In this document: piece by piece, positions 39,163 through 50,800 of the stretch
How positions within the stretch are numbered: position 1 is the stretch's first letter
Layout of the letters: every line of letters begins with the position of its first letter
NCBI RefSeq assembly: GCF_002902985.1
Contig: NZ_CP026167.1
Coordinates: 4,340,001 to 4,404,000 of the forward strand
Source of the DNA: Leclercia sp. LSNIH1
GTDB lineage: Bacteria; Pseudomonadota; Gammaproteobacteria; Enterobacterales; Enterobacteriaceae
Direction of reading: 5' to 3'
Length of the DNA stretch: 64,000 nucleotides
Notes under the pieces: model-generated
Database searches by the model: none
The model's input: only the letters and a program-made list of their open reading frames with translations
What the model was told of the DNA's origin: nothing
Position numbers and translations under genes: made by a program

Positions 39163-41349
39163 TCATTCAGTGAGCGGTTGCGGTTTGCCGATCAGATATC
39201 CCTGTAAATAGTCCACTCCCGAGGCGAGCAACTTTTCCCGCTGCGCTTCCGTTTCGACAAACTCCGCCACCACGCACAGCGACCGGGTCTTTGCCAGGTT
39301 ACAGATGGATTTCACAATCATCGCATCCATGCTGTCGCTGCAAATATCCTTCACAAAGCAGCCGTCGATCTTGATGATATCCGCCTGCAGGCGCTTGAGT
39401 CGTTCGTAATTGGCGTACCCGGTACCGAAGTCGTCGATAGCAATTTTAAAGCCATACTGACGCAGCTGCTGAATGTTAGCGATACTGACTTCCGAATTGG
39501 AGAACGCCTGCTCTTCGGTCACCTCAATAATAACCGTCTGCGGCTTCACGCTGTAGCGTTCAAACAGTGCAATGATCTCTGACGCAACCTCTTTTTGCAT
39601 CAGCGTTAACGGCATCAGATTCACCGAGAAACGCGCGCAGCACCCCTGTGCAGGATGATCCTGCAGCCATACCAGCAGTGCTTCAACCACGCTGATATCG
39701 AAGCGTCGGCTCAGGTTAAATTGCGCCACCAGGGGCAGAAATCTGTCGGGCGTAAGGAGTTCGCCCTCGCTCTCCAGTCGCGAGAGGATTTCATGGTAGC
39801 CCACGCCATCGGCTCTCTGAATGGGTTGTGCATACAGACGCAGCCCCCCCTCATCCAGAGCGCGTTTGATCCGGCTCAGCATCAGCACACGCTCCGTCGT
39901 CTGGCCCGAAACCGTCTCAAAGCTGTTATTCAACGACAGAACCTGATTCGCCGAGCAGGCCTTTTCTGCCAGCCAGCTTAGCTGGCCCAGCGTGTGGTAC
40001 AGGCTCTCACCCCCGTTAGATTCCACACCGCCCCAGGCGCCGCCAAACTCAATATCCATGCCGATATTGTTCCAGTAAATTTTGCGGCTGTTGAGATAAT
40101 CAGTAATGTGCTGCAGGCGCGCTCCGGTTTCCGGGCCGCTAAGCACCACCACCAGCTCATTACCCGGGATTTGAAAAACCTGTTCGTTGACCATCAGCAA
40201 CGGCTGCAGCTGGCGAATAATGTCCCGTTTACACTGCACGCGCATCATCAGGCCGTAATGACGGCTCAGAAACTCCAGGTTGTCCATGCGTAAACAGCAC
40301 AGGGTGATATCCCTGTTGCCCTTCATAAAGCATTCCAGCGCGCGCAGATTACGCAGCCCGGTTAATGGATCGACCAGCGCCCTCTCCTGCCAGCCACGTT
40401 TGAGCCATTGACTGCGCTGAAAAATGCGGGACATATAAGCCAGACAAATTGCGAAGGAGATCAGCACCGACAGCACAAACGCCAGCGAATAACCGTTCTG
40501 TACGCCCTGTAGAAAATTGCTGTTGTAGGTAAGCAGCAGCAAAGCGCTTAGCGCCCAGCCCAACGCGATGAAAGGATAGCGAAATCGACTGACCCCTAAG
40601 GTGAATAAAATGAATATGACGGGAACCAGGTAGCCTGCAATGATATCGGAGGTAAAAGGTACACAGAGCAGCAAAAGGAAAGCAACAAGCGTGAGAAGTA
40701 ATGCGGATGTAAATAACCTGTTGCGAAATGAAAATGAATTATGAATATTGCGCCGCCAGAAAGCGCGCGCATAATGGGGATTGATAATCATCCTTAAGGG
40801 ATAATAGAACAGCATGGTAAAAATCAGAACCGCACAAATCAGGCTTTGAATATCGACTATATGGTAAATAACCGAGCCGCGGTCGGAAAAATTCGCAAGG
40901 GTAATCGGAAAATCACATAAATAACCGGCCAGATACATTGAGAGTTTGGTGGCTAGCGGCAGGATAAATCCCAGCCAGAAAATGCGCGCGCCGATAAAGC
41001 GATTGGGTACGTGATAACGCCAGCGCGTTCCAAGTTGCCATCGCAGGATCCCACAGACCACCAGCGTACTAAATACCTGACAAAATAATAAGATAGCAAC
41101 CTGCCCTGGCGTTAAATCTAAATTCCATTCGTTAATGATGGCAAAACTGATGATGATTGGAAGAATAGCCTGACGACCAAATAAGAGTATCATCGCCAGC
41201 ATGACGCTCAGCGGCATCCATGCCAGATAAACTTCAAAACCATCAATAACAGACTTCGGTGAAATAAGGCGGGAGAAAGGAATGACAACCAGACATAACA
41301 CCAGAGCGAGCGAGAAGCGCTTTACGTCAATAGTAAACTTAATATTCAT
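39163..41349 (-). CDS. yfeA: YfeA (PdeA), membrane c-di-GMP phosphodiesterase
   Basis: The 728-residue protein has about eight to ten N-terminal membrane helices (about 1-310), a degenerate GGDEF domain (IPGNELVVVLSG at the motif position) and a C-terminal EAL domain with EIL in place of EAL, and the active-site marks NLMPLTL, EVTEEQAF, DDFGTGYANYERLKRLQADIIKID and QGYLIGKP. The metal and catalytic residues are kept, so hydrolysis of c-di-GMP is likely. It resembles E. coli YfeA in order and length. It could influence the LapD system in the same genome. Confidence 0.93.
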   Translation of the reverse strand: MNIKFTIDVKRFSLALVLCLVVIPFSRLISPKSVIDGFEVYLAWMPLSVMLAMILLFGRQAILPIIISFAIINEWNLDLTPGQVAILLFCQVFSTLVVCGILRWQLGTRWRYHVPNRFIGARIFWLGFILPLATKLSMYLAGYLCDFPITLANFSDRGSVIYHIVDIQSLICAVLIFTMLFYYPLRMIINPHYARAFWRRNIHNSFSFRNRLFTSALLLTLVAFLLLLCVPFTSDIIAGYLVPVIFILFTLGVSRFRYPFIALGWALSALLLLTYNSNFLQGVQNGYSLAFVLSVLISFAICLAYMSRIFQRSQWLKRGWQERALVDPLTGLRNLRALECFMKGNRDITLCCLRMDNLEFLSRHYGLMMRVQCKRDIIRQLQPLLMVNEQVFQIPGNELVVVLSGPETGARLQHITDYLNSRKIYWNNIGMDIEFGGAWGGVESNGGESLYHTLGQLSWLAEKACSANQVLSLNNSFETVSGQTTERVLMLSRIKRALDEGGLRLYAQPIQRADGVGYHEILSRLESEGELLTPDRFLPLVAQFNLSRRFDISVVEALLVWLQDHPAQGCCARFSVNLMPLTLMQKEVASEIIALFERYSVKPQTVIIEVTEEQAFSNSEVSIANIQQLRQYGFKIAIDDFGTGYANYERLKRLQADIIKIDGCFVKDICSDSMDAMIVKSICNLAKTRSLCVVAEFVETEAQREKLLASGVDYLQGYLIGKPQPLTE

Positions 41350-41523
41350 TAATTTTATTAAACAGTTTATCTGGCGTTATTAAATTCACAATAATAATAA
41401 TTTCTTTATGCAGGTGATTCAACTTAAGGTCCAGGAAATAGCATTTCCTGCTCAGGAGTAAACCTGAATAAGATTTATTTACAGAATTACGAGGAGAGAC
41501 AGGCAACGGTATCGCGGGCATAA

Positions 41524-41550
41524 AAAAACCCCCGCCGTCTGGCGAGGGTT
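41524..41550 (-). terminator. Terminator of the tRNA-Ala operon
   Basis: On the minus strand ACCCTCGCC pairs with GGCGGGGGT (one wobble) and is followed by TTTTTTT, just after the second tRNA-Ala. Confidence 0.8.
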
Positions 41551-41557
41551 AATATTT

Positions 41558-41633
<76 letters not shown>

Positions 41634-41674
41634 ACAGTATTCTTTACGCACCAGACTCTGTTGGGTTCAGAGTT

Positions 41675-41750
<76 letters not shown>

Positions 41751-41782
41751 ATCGCGTAAAGCGTGTCGTGTTGACGGGCGGC

Positions 41783-41811
41783 ATCATATGAATTCCATTG
41801 CTGAGTGTCAA
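41783..41811 (-). promoter_or_regulatory. Sigma-70 promoter of the tRNA-Ala pair
   Basis: On the minus strand TTGACA (41806-41811) and TATGAT (41783-41788) are spaced by 17 bases, followed by a GC-rich discriminator (GCCGCCCGTC) typical of stable-RNA promoters. Confidence 0.88.
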
Positions 41812-41970
41812 CGGCAAATTCTCACACTCTGGTTCAATCGCTGAAAATTCATGCAAATGAATCACATTGCGAGAGTGCTCGCAGCCATGAGTTAATCTTG
41901 TCACGTTTTCCAGTAAAAGGGTGTTATAAAATGACTCACTAATTAACCACACTCTTACTCAGGAAATTGC

Positions 41971-42330
41971 ATGATCAAGGAACGAATGACGCCAGAAGAG
42001 TTGGCCCGACTCACTGGCTATAGCCGACAGACCATCAATAAGTGGGTGCGGAAAGAGGGTTGGTCCACATCGCCAAAACCCGGCGTCCAGGGCGGTAAAG
42101 CACGTCTGGTCCATGTGAATGAGAAAGTTCGGGAGTTTATCCGCAACGCACGCAGAGCCCCGGATGTGGCCGCATCGCCGGAGATCTACCCTGAGAACTC
42201 GCTACAGGCCCTGCTGATTACGCTGGCCAATGAAATGACACCCACAGAGCAGAAACAATTGACCTCTTTATTACTCCGGGAAGGGATTACCGGTTTGTTA
42301 CAACGTTTAGGGATCCGCGATCAGAACTGA
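41971..42330 (+). CDS. yfeC: YfeC, putative DNA-binding protein
   Basis: The 119-residue product begins with MTPEELARLTGYSRQTINKWVRKEGW, a helix-turn-helix of the YfeC/YfeD (DUF1323) family, followed by GVQGGKARLVHV and a C-terminal helical part with LLREGITGLLQRLG. Function is unknown. It is followed after one base by the paralogue yfeD. Confidence 0.9.
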   Translation: MIKERMTPEELARLTGYSRQTINKWVRKEGWSTSPKPGVQGGKARLVHVNEKVREFIRNARRAPDVAASPEIYPENSLQALLITLANEMTPTEQKQLTSLLLREGITGLLQRLGIRDQN

Positions 42331-42331
42331 T

Positions 42332-42727
42332 ATGAAAAGATTACGTAGCAAAATGACCACCGAGGAGCTTGCGGAAACGCTGGGCGTCGCCAGGCAAACC
42401 GTCAACCGTTGGGTGCGCAATAATGGCTGGAAAACGGAAGGCATTAACGGCGTAAAAGGTGGGCGGGCGCGCCTGATTCATATAGATGCGCAGGTACGCG
42501 AGCACATCATGAACATCCCCGCCATTCGTAAACGGCAGGCCCTCTTTCAGTTGGCGGAGACCTCGGCCAGCTATGGTAATGGGCAACCCGTTGCCGTGCT
42601 GCGGCAGATTACGGATGCACTGGAGAAGATGACCCCACCTGAGCAGGAGCGGCTGGCCGTTTTGCTGGCGCGCGAGGGAATAGAGGGTTTTCTGGTGCGG
42701 CTGAACATTCATCAGTCAGCACAATAA
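42332..42727 (+). CDS. yfeD: YfeD, putative DNA-binding protein
   Basis: The 131-residue product is a paralogue of YfeC with the same layout: helix-turn-helix MTTEELAETLGVARQTVNRWVRNNGW, then GVKGGRARLIHID and C-terminal LLAREGIEGFLVRLNI. The two genes form a tight pair. No target is known. A terminator follows at once. Confidence 0.9.
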   Translation: MKRLRSKMTTEELAETLGVARQTVNRWVRNNGWKTEGINGVKGGRARLIHIDAQVREHIMNIPAIRKRQALFQLAETSASYGNGQPVAVLRQITDALEKMTPPEQERLAVLLAREGIEGFLVRLNIHQSAQ

Positions 42728-42729
42728 AA

Positions 42730-42760
42730 AACGGCAGGGAAACCTGCCGTTTTATTTTTT
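42730..42760. terminator. Bidirectional terminator between yfeD and gltX
   Basis: Stem AACGGCAGG (42730-42738) / CCTGCCGTT (42743-42751) followed by TTATTTTTT, with an A run before the stem for the opposite strand. Confidence 0.88.
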
Positions 42761-42769
42761 ACGTTCTGG

Positions 42770-44185
42770 TTACTGCTGGCTTTCGCGTTCAGCAATAAAC
42801 GCCAGCGCTCTGTTGATGCGCGCCACGCTACGGGTTTTGCCAATGGCGTGTACGGTAACGTCCAGTGCCGGAGACTGACCCGCACCGGTGACCGCCACAC
42901 GCAGCGGCATACCCACTTTACCCATACCGACTTCCAGCTCATCCGCTGTCGCCTGAATGGCATGATGCACATTCTCAGCGCTCCAGTCGGTAATGGCTGC
43001 CAGCTTGTCGCGAACCACTTCCAGCGGCTGACGCGCAACCGGACGCAGGTGCTTCTTCGCCGCATCAGCATCAAACTCGTCATACTCCTCATAGAAGTAG
43101 CGGCAGTTTTCCGCGATCTCTTTCAGGGTCTTACAGCGTTCACCCAGCAGTTTGATCAAATCGGCAAGCTGTGGACCGTTGCGGGTATCAATATTTGCCT
43201 GCTCAATGTGCCACTGCAGCTGGGTCGCAACATACTCTGGCGGCAGGGTATTGATGTAGTGGTGGTTCAGCCACAGCAGTTTATCGGTATTGAACGCACT
43301 TGCAGACTTACCCACCGCACTCAGGGAGAAGAGCTGGATCATCTCTTCGCGGCTAAAGATCTCCTGATCGCCATGGGACCAGCCCAGACGCACCAGGTAG
43401 TTCAGCAGCGCTTCCGGCAGGTAGCCGTCGTCACGGTACTGCATGACGCTGACTGCACCGTGGCGTTTAGACAGTTTTTTACCGTCGTCACCGTTGATCA
43501 TAGAGACGTGGGCGTAAACCGGTACCGGCGCATTCAGCGCTTTAAGGATGTTGATCTGACGTGGGGTGTTGTTGATATGGTCTTCGCCACGCACCACGTG
43601 GGTAATCGCCATATCCCAGTCATCCACCACGACGCAGAAGTTATAGGTTGGTGAACCATCGGTACGGCGGATAATCAGATCGTCCAGCTCCTGGTTGCTG
43701 AATTCGATCGGGCCGCGGATCTGATCGTCAAAAATGACTGAACCTTCCTGCGGGTTAGCGAAACGCACTACGCACGGTTCATCCGCAGCGTGATGTGAAT
43801 GGTCATGGCGGCAGCGACCGTCGTAACGTGGTTTTTCGTTATTCGCCATCTGCTCTTCACGCAGCGCTTCCAGGCGCTCTTTCGAGCAGTAGCACTTATA
43901 TGCAGTGCCCGCTTCAAGCATGTCATCAATTACGGCGTTGTAGCGATCAAAACGTTTAGTCTGGAAATAGGGGCCTTCGTCCCAATCCAGATTGAGCCAG
44001 TTCATACCATCCATAATGGCTTCGATTGCTTCCGGCGTGGAGCGTTCGAGATCGGTATCTTCGATACGCAGCACAAACTCACCGCCCTGGTTGCGAGCAA
44101 ACAGCCAGGAATAGAGAGCAGTACGCGCACCGCCGACGTGCAGGTAGCCTGTCGGGCTTGGCGCGAAGCGAGTTTTGATTTTCAT
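42770..44185 (-). CDS. gltX: Glutamyl-tRNA synthetase
   Basis: GltX charges tRNA-Glu. The 471-residue class I synthetase equals the E. coli length, with the HIGH-type motif [17 protein letters not shown] (residues 9-25), a zinc-binding cysteine cluster starting CYCSKERL (about 98-105) and the KMSKS-type motif KLSKRHG (about 237-243). The C-terminal anticodon-binding helical domain is complete. Confidence 0.97.
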   Translation of the reverse strand: MKIKTRFAPSPTGYLHVGGARTALYSWLFARNQGGEFVLRIEDTDLERSTPEAIEAIMDGMNWLNLDWDEGPYFQTKRFDRYNAVIDDMLEAGTAYKCYCSKERLEALREEQMANNEKPRYDGRCRHDHSHHAADEPCVVRFANPQEGSVIFDDQIRGPIEFSNQELDDLIIRRTDGSPTYNFCVVVDDWDMAITHVVRGEDHINNTPRQINILKALNAPVPVYAHVSMINGDDGKKLSKRHGAVSVMQYRDDGYLPEALLNYLVRLGWSHGDQEIFSREEMIQLFSLSAVGKSASAFNTDKLLWLNHHYINTLPPEYVATQLQWHIEQANIDTRNGPQLADLIKLLGERCKTLKEIAENCRYFYEEYDEFDADAAKKHLRPVARQPLEVVRDKLAAITDWSAENVHHAIQATADELEVGMGKVGMPLRVAVTGAGQSPALDVTVHAIGKTRSVARINRALAFIAERESQQ

Positions 44186-44397
44186 GAAGTGGCCTTACAG
44201 TGATAAAGATGCCGACAACCGGCATATCCTGGAAACTAAAGTGGGCAATATTCTATCACTCCAGCCTGATTCCTCAATCTTGTTACTGTCAGATCGTTCT
44301 CTGTAGCCGTTTTTGTTTAGAAATCATGCACCACAGGCGGTTTTGCGATCGTTTTGTTTAATTTTACGACGAACGAACAAAATCTTTAGAAAAGGCG

Positions 44398-44425
44398 TTG
44401 ACTCATTTTCAACTCTCCCTATAAT
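44398..44425 (+). promoter_or_regulatory. Promoter of the tRNA-Val/tRNA-Lys operon
   Basis: TTGACT (44398-44403) and a perfect TATAAT (44420-44425) with 16-base spacing, followed by a GCGACTCC discriminator, 18 bases before the first tRNA. Confidence 0.93.
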
Positions 44426-44442
44426 GCGACTCCACACAGCGG

Positions 44443-44518
44443 GGGTGATTAGCTCAGCTGGGAGAGCACCTCCCTTACAAGGAGGGGGTCGGCGGTTCGA
44501 ACCCGTCATCACCCACCA
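44443..44518 (+). tRNA. valU: tRNA-Val (TAC)
   Basis: A 76-base cloverleaf with encoded CCA and anticodon TAC in CTCCCTTACAAGGAG. The T-loop reads TTCGAAC here, while the two later copies have TTCGATC. Confidence 0.97.
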
Positions 44519-44562
44519 ACTACTTTATGTAGTCTCCGCCGTGTAGCAAGAAATTGAGAAGT

Positions 44563-44638
44563 GGGTGATTAGCTCAGCTGGGAGAGCACCTCCCTTACAA
44601 GGAGGGGGTCGGCGGTTCGATCCCGTCATCACCCACCA
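44563..44638 (+). tRNA. valX: tRNA-Val (TAC)
   Basis: A 76-base tRNA-Val(TAC) with encoded CCA, differing from the first copy by one T-loop base. Confidence 0.97.
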
Positions 44639-44686
44639 CTTTCTCGCCAGCTGGATTTCTTGCAGTAGTAAATGAAGTACCGAAGT

Positions 44687-44762
44687 GGGTGATTAGCTCA
44701 GCTGGGAGAGCACCTCCCTTACAAGGAGGGGGTCGGCGGTTCGATCCCGTCATCACCCACCA
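44687..44762 (+). tRNA. valY: tRNA-Val (TAC)
   Basis: A 76-base tRNA-Val(TAC) identical to the second copy, four bases before tRNA-Lys. Confidence 0.97.
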
Positions 44763-44766
44763 CTTC

Positions 44767-44842
44767 GGGTCGTTAGCTCAGTTGGTAGAGCAGTTGACTT
44801 TTAATCAATTGGTCGCAGGTTCGAATCCTGCACGACCCACCA
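44767..44842 (+). tRNA. lysV: tRNA-Lys (TTT)
   Basis: A 76-base tRNA with encoded CCA and anticodon TTT in TTGACTTTTAATCAA. Its 3' end is the start of the direct repeat described at 44826-45044. Confidence 0.97.
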
Positions 44843-44846
44843 ATGT

Positions 44847-44873
44847 AAAAAGGCGCCCTAAAGGCGCCTTTTT
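44847..44873 (+). terminator. Terminator of the tRNA operon
   Basis: Stem AAAAAGGCGCC / GGCGCCTTTTT with loop CTAAA, directly after tRNA-Lys. A second identical copy lies at 45001-45027. Confidence 0.93.
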
Positions 44874-45000
44874 GCTATATGCGATATTAACGATTCGAAC
44901 CTGCGCAGGTTCGGGACGAACGCAGTGAGTCAACGGAGCCGCCTGCGGCGACGGCCCGAAGGGCGAGCGAAGCGAGTCATCCTGCACGACCCACCAATGT

Positions 45001-45027
45001 AAAAAGGCGCCCTAAAGGCGCCTTTTT
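45001..45027 (+). terminator. Second copy of the tRNA-operon terminator
   Basis: Same stem-loop as at 44847-44873, carried by the downstream repeat. Confidence 0.88.
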
Positions 45028-45074
45028 GCTATCTGCGATATTAATGCGCTTACTACCTCTTCAGGTAGCTATTC

Positions 45075-45101
45075 TCAAGCCCTTCAATTTTCTGCCGATA
45101 T
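45075..45101 (+). promoter_or_regulatory. Sigma-28 (FliA)-like promoter before the FlxA-like gene
   Basis: GCCGATAT (45094-45101) matches the FliA -10 GCCGATAA in seven of eight bases. Eleven bases upstream stands TCAAGCCC, a half match to the -35 TAAAGTTT. E. coli flxA is FliA-dependent, which supports the reading. Confidence 0.6.
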
Positions 45102-45128
45102 CTCTTTTTTAGGCAAGAGACTATCGTC

Positions 45129-45469
45129 ATGACAACCATTCAGACATCCACCCCGTCCGTACAAACCCAAAGCAGCGGCAGCAGCAGTTCCGCCGGCAAT
45201 GACCTTGCGTCGCAAATCAGCCGCCTCACCTCACAAATCACTAAACTGACCAAACAGCTGAAAGAGGTCGCCAACGGCAGCGGCTCGGCGGAAGAGAAAA
45301 AAAGCAGCAGGAGCTGCTGCAGAACCAAATCAAAATGTTGCAGGCTCAGCTCCAGCAGTTGCAGCGCCGCCAGGCAGAAGAAGCTCAGCAGAAGCAGGAT
45401 AAACAGCAGGCTAAAGTGGAAGGCGTTAACTCCCCTTCCGCTGAACACCAGATTGATATCTACGTTTAA
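45129..45469 (+). pseudogene. FlxA-like protein gene with a frameshift at an A7 tract
   Basis: The first 57 codons give a Thr/Ser-rich start and the coiled-coil SQISRLTSQITKLTKQLKEV, like the FlxA family of flagellum-regulated proteins of unknown role. At AAAAAAA (45297-45303) the frame goes wrong. A -1 shift, or one extra A, restores Gln-rich coiled-coil sequence (KQQELLQNQIKMLQAQLQQL) and the FlxA-type end IDIYV with TAA at 45467-45469. Unshifted, the frame ends at 45485 with a Ser/Cys/Arg-rich tail. It may be a true pseudogene, an assembly error or a slippage-expressed gene. The restored stop overlaps the stop of convergent yfeR. Confidence 0.75.
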
Positions 45470-46401
45470 CGGTTTTCTGGGTTAAAAAGCGGATCGCGTA
45501 TGCGGGCCTGCGTCAGCCGCTTCGCCTGCATGCGTACCACTTCCCACAATGCCTGGGCAGCACCCGAAAGCGAGCGATTCTTTCGACGGACCAGCATCAG
45601 CTTTCGCTCGATGATTGGCGTGAAACGTTTTACCGTCAGCCGACTCCCCTGCGGCAACGGGAGCGCCAGCGCGGGCAGCACGCTAATCCCAATCCCGGCT
45701 TCGACCATTGGAAAGAGCGTGGCGGGATGACCTATCTCCTGCACAATCGTCGCCCTGACCTGCTGCTCTGCCAGAGCCGCATCAATCAGTGGCCGACTGC
45801 CAGAGGCGTAATCCTGTAACACCAGTTTGGCCCCCTGAAGCGACTGCCACGTCACCTCCTCCAGAGCAGCAAGGGGATCGTCGTCACGGCACAGCAATAA
45901 GAAAGGCTCAGAGAGCACCTCTTCACACTCCAGATCGCTAACCGGCCCCGGATCGATAACGATACCGAAATCCACCTCTCCCAGGCGGATGCTCTCCAGA
46001 ACCCACTGCTGCGGCCGGTCATGGAGCACAAAATTGATATCCGGATACTGATGATTACTTTGCGCGATACAGTGTGGAATTAAATGCGCCGAAATGGTCT
46101 GGCTGGCGGCAACCCTTACTGTTCCGGAGAGCTGTTGCCCTACTCTGCCTGCATCCCGTAGCGTGCTGGTAAGTTCATCCAGCAATCTTTCCAGACGCGC
46201 GGCCAGCTGTTGCCCCGCCTCTGTTAACACCACCTCACGGGTGGTGCGGTCGATAAGCCGCACGCCGGTCTGTAACTCCAGCTCTTTCACGCTATGGCTC
46301 ACCGCCGACTGGCTCAGGCCGATCATCGTCCCCGCGCGGCTGAAACTTTTCGCCTGCGCGACGGTAACAAATATACGAAGTTGCCGCAGAGAGTAATTCA
46401 T
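45466..46401 (-). CDS. yfeR: YfeR, LysR-type regulator
   Basis: The 311-residue product has a LysR helix-turn-helix at its N-terminus ([35 protein letters not shown], within residues 8-42) and a substrate-binding domain. It is divergent from yfeH, the usual arrangement for a LysR regulator and its target; in Salmonella YfeR is linked to osmolarity response and yfeH expression. The ligand is unknown. Confidence 0.92.
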   Translation of the reverse strand: MNYSLRQLRIFVTVAQAKSFSRAGTMIGLSQSAVSHSVKELELQTGVRLIDRTTREVVLTEAGQQLAARLERLLDELTSTLRDAGRVGQQLSGTVRVAASQTISAHLIPHCIAQSNHQYPDINFVLHDRPQQWVLESIRLGEVDFGIVIDPGPVSDLECEEVLSEPFLLLCRDDDPLAALEEVTWQSLQGAKLVLQDYASGSRPLIDAALAEQQVRATIVQEIGHPATLFPMVEAGIGISVLPALALPLPQGSRLTVKRFTPIIERKLMLVRRKNRSLSGAAQALWEVVRMQAKRLTQARIRDPLFNPENR

Positions 46402-46490
46402 CTGTTTTACTCATAAATTGATGCAATAAATCAATTTTATTTCTCAAACGGAGTTAAGCACAATAGAGTTATCTGTTTTCAGGAGTATTT

Positions 46491-47489
46491 ATGAAACTTT
46501 TGCGCATTCTTGATCCGTTCACCCTTATTCTTATCGTCGTGGTTCTGCTCGCCTCCTTCTTCCCGGCTCGCGGCGGTTTTGTCCCCTTCTTTGAAGGCTT
46601 AACCACTGCCGCCATCGCCCTGCTGTTCTTTATGCATGGGGCAAAACTCTCCCGTGAAGCGATTATCGCGGGCGGCAGTCACTGGCGACTGCACCTGTGG
46701 GTAATGTGCAGCACCTTTGTTGTTTTCCCGGTCCTGGGCGTGCTGTTTGCCTGGTGGGCACCGGTCAACGTCGACCCGGCGCTCTATACCGGTTTCCTCT
46801 ATCTCTGCATTTTGCCAGCTACGGTGCAGTCGGCCATCGCCTTTACCTCCATGGCGGGCGGCAACGTGGCGGCTGCGGTCTGTTCAGCCTCCGCCTCCAG
46901 CCTGTTGGGAATTTTCCTTTCGCCGCTGCTGGTGGGGCTGGTGATGAATATGCATGGCGCGGAGGGCAGTCTGGAGCAGGTGGGCAAAATCATGCTGCAG
47001 CTGCTGCTGCCGTTTGTGCTGGGACATCTTTCCCGCCCCTGGACCGGGGCATTTGTGGCGAAACATAAGAAGTGGATCGCCAAAACCGATCAGTCATCGA
47101 TTTTGCTGGTGGTCTATTCTGCGTTCAGCGAAGCCGTGGTGCATGGCATCTGGCATAAGGTTGGAGTCGGATCGCTGCTGTTTATTGTGGTGGTCAGCCT
47201 GGTGCTACTGGCGATTATCATTGCCATCAACGTCTTTGCCGCTCGCCGCTTTGGGTTTAACAAAGCTGACGAAATCACCATTGTCTTCTGTGGCTCGAAA
47301 AAGAGCCTGGCTAACGGCATCCCGATGGCCAATATACTGTTTCCAGCCTCGGTGGTTGGGATGATGGTGCTGCCGCTGATGATCTTCCACCAGCTGCAGC
47401 TGATGATCTGTGCGGTGCTGGCGCGTCGCTACCGTCGCCAGACCGATGAGTTGCAGGCCCGGGAGCAGGCCCGCGCGGCAAAAGTTTAA
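46491..47489 (+). CDS. yfeH: YfeH, bile acid:sodium symporter-family transporter
   Basis: The 332-residue membrane protein has about nine to ten helices and the SBF/BASS-type segments FFMHGAKLSREAI, PATVQSAIAFTSMAGGN and FCGSKKSLANGIPMA. The family moves organic anions with sodium; the substrate of YfeH is not known. GGAG lies 9 bases before ATG. Control by the divergent yfeR is likely. It ends four bases inside the 3' end of ypeB on the other strand. Confidence 0.92.
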   Translation: MKLLRILDPFTLILIVVVLLASFFPARGGFVPFFEGLTTAAIALLFFMHGAKLSREAIIAGGSHWRLHLWVMCSTFVVFPVLGVLFAWWAPVNVDPALYTGFLYLCILPATVQSAIAFTSMAGGNVAAAVCSASASSLLGIFLSPLLVGLVMNMHGAEGSLEQVGKIMLQLLLPFVLGHLSRPWTGAFVAKHKKWIAKTDQSSILLVVYSAFSEAVVHGIWHKVGVGSLLFIVVVSLVLLAIIIAINVFAARRFGFNKADEITIVFCGSKKSLANGIPMANILFPASVVGMMVLPLMIFHQLQLMICAVLARRYRRQTDELQAREQARAAKV

Positions 47490-47701
47490 GGACGTCTCAG
47501 GGGCTGAACCAGCTGGGTCAGCCCTTCGGTTTTAATCAGCAACGTTAAGGCCATCAGCTCACCCAGATGCCCGGCAGGAAATTCATCCTTACGGGCAAAC
47601 CACAGCAAATACTCTTCCGGCAAGTCAATCAGCCGACGGCCTTTATACTTGCCGAACGGCATTTCGGTGTTGGCAATCTCAATAAGCTGCGCTTTATCCA
47701 C
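47486..47701 (-). CDS. ypeB: YpeB, small DUF3820 protein
   Basis: I start it at GTG 47701, one base after the ligA stop, because DKAQLIEIANTEMPFGKYKGR aligns with the start of E. coli YpeB and GGGAGAG lies just upstream; a frame reaching back to 47800 would lie inside ligA. The 71-residue product has MPFGKYKG and LPEEYLLWFARKDEFPAG. Function is unknown. It is translationally linked to ligA. Confidence 0.9.
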   Translation of the reverse strand: MDKAQLIEIANTEMPFGKYKGRRLIDLPEEYLLWFARKDEFPAGHLGELMALTLLIKTEGLTQLVQPLRRP

Positions 47702-47702
47702 G

Positions 47703-49727
<2,025 letters not shown>

Positions 49728-49735
49728 TTAATGAG

Positions 49736-49759
49736 AAAAACCCCCGACAGGCGGGGGTT
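49736..49759 (-). terminator. Terminator between zipA and ligA
   Basis: On the minus strand AACCCCCGC pairs with the complementary CGGGGGTT and is followed by TTTCTC. It would end zipA transcripts, so ligA needs read-through or its own promoter. Confidence 0.82.
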
Positions 49760-49786
49760 GAGGAGGTGTGAAACAAACGCGAATGT

Positions 49787-50800
49787 TTACGCGTTAGCTT
49801 CTTTCACTTCGCGGATGCGGTCCTGATATTCGCGCAGTTTCTGCGGCGTCATCATTCGACGCTGATCGTCGAGCACCATACCGCCCACTTCATCGGCAAT
49901 ATGCTGAGCGGACTGCAGCATCAGCTTAAAGTTTTGCAGTTCATCGCCATACGAGGGCACCTGCATAAAGATGGTAATGCCCGGCGTCGTGAAATCGCCG
50001 GTCATCTCCGGATCGAAGGTTCCCGGATTAACCATATTCGCCAGGCTGAACAGCGAAGGGCCGCTGCCGTCAGGGCTGAGGTGGCGATGGAAGATATTCA
50101 TATCGCCAAATTTAAAGCCCGCCTGATGAATGCTGTTAAGCAGCACATCGCCATTCAGGGTGGTGCCCTGGTGAGCCGCAACGCTCATGACAATCACCGT
50201 CTCTTTACGCTGTGGTTTTTCAGCTACTGGCGCGGCCTCGACAACCGGCTCCGGCTCTGAAACCGGCGCTGGGGCTGGTTGCGGCGCTGGCGCAACAGGC
50301 TGCGGCGCCTGCTGTACGACAGGTTGTGGCTGCGGCTGTGGTTCAGGCTGCGCGGCATATTGCGGCTGCGGCACCGGCTGCTGACGCACAGGTTCATGCT
50401 GCTGCGGCACGGGCTGCTGTCGCACAGGTTCATGCTGCTGCGGCTGCGGCTGGCGTACCGGTTCGGCCACGGGTTGCGGCGCAGCGGGACGTGGCTGTGC
50501 AGATGCGTAAGGCGGCTGGTACTGATGCTGCGGAGGCTGACGAGGCGCTTCATGCTCCCCATGGCCTGCGCCGGGCGCAGTATTGGCCCGATGAACGCGT
50601 ACTTCACCCACACCCTCATCTTCCATGTCGTCGATATCCTCATCGCTATCGTCGTCACGGGTAGACTTCATGCGCTTCAGTGGGCGATCGCGAAACATAG
50701 AAGAGCGCTCTTTACGGCTGGTCCAGAAACCATGTACCAGTAAAGCGATTATGGCGATCGCGCCAACAATGATTAATATCAGACGCAAATCCTGCATCAT
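49787..50800 (-). CDS. zipA: ZipA, cell division protein
   Basis: ZipA anchors FtsZ to the inner membrane at the division site. The start [15 protein letters not shown] at 50800 matches E. coli ZipA; an upstream in-frame ATG at 50851 would add 17 residues without support. The 337-residue protein has one N-terminal helix (about 6-25), a charged segment, a long Pro/Gln-rich linker (about 75-190) and the FtsZ-binding C-terminal domain ([26 protein letters not shown]). The linker sequence is shifted in repeat number relative to E. coli, as usual. Confidence 0.96.
   Translation of the reverse strand: MMQDLRLILIIVGAIAIIALLVHGFWTSRKERSSMFRDRPLKRMKSTRDDDSDEDIDDMEDEGVGEVRVHRANTAPGAGHGEHEAPRQPPQHQYQPPYASAQPRPAAPQPVAEPVRQPQPQQHEPVRQQPVPQQHEPVRQQPVPQPQYAAQPEPQPQPQPVVQQAPQPVAPAPQPAPAPVSEPEPVVEAAPVAEKPQRKETVIVMSVAAHQGTTLNGDVLLNSIHQAGFKFGDMNIFHRHLSPDGSGPSLFSLANMVNPGTFDPEMTGDFTTPGITIFMQVPSYGDELQNFKLMLQSAQHIADEVGGMVLDDQRRMMTPQKLREYQDRIREVKEANA

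Larger units (their letters stand above)
44826..45044 (+). repeat. Duplicated tRNA-Lys 3' end plus terminator, with a structured insert
   Basis: Bases 44826-44890 and 44980-45044 are 65-base direct repeats with one mismatch, 154 bases apart. Each contains the last 17 bases of tRNA-Lys, the CCA and the terminator. Before the second copy, GCAGGTTCG (44905-44913) equals the 5' T-arm of tRNA-Lys, so the second copy is a T-arm/acceptor fragment with about 65 extra bases (44914-44978) inside the T loop. An inverted T-arm copy (44892-44904) precedes it, making an 18-bp palindrome at 44896-44913. Confidence 0.92.
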
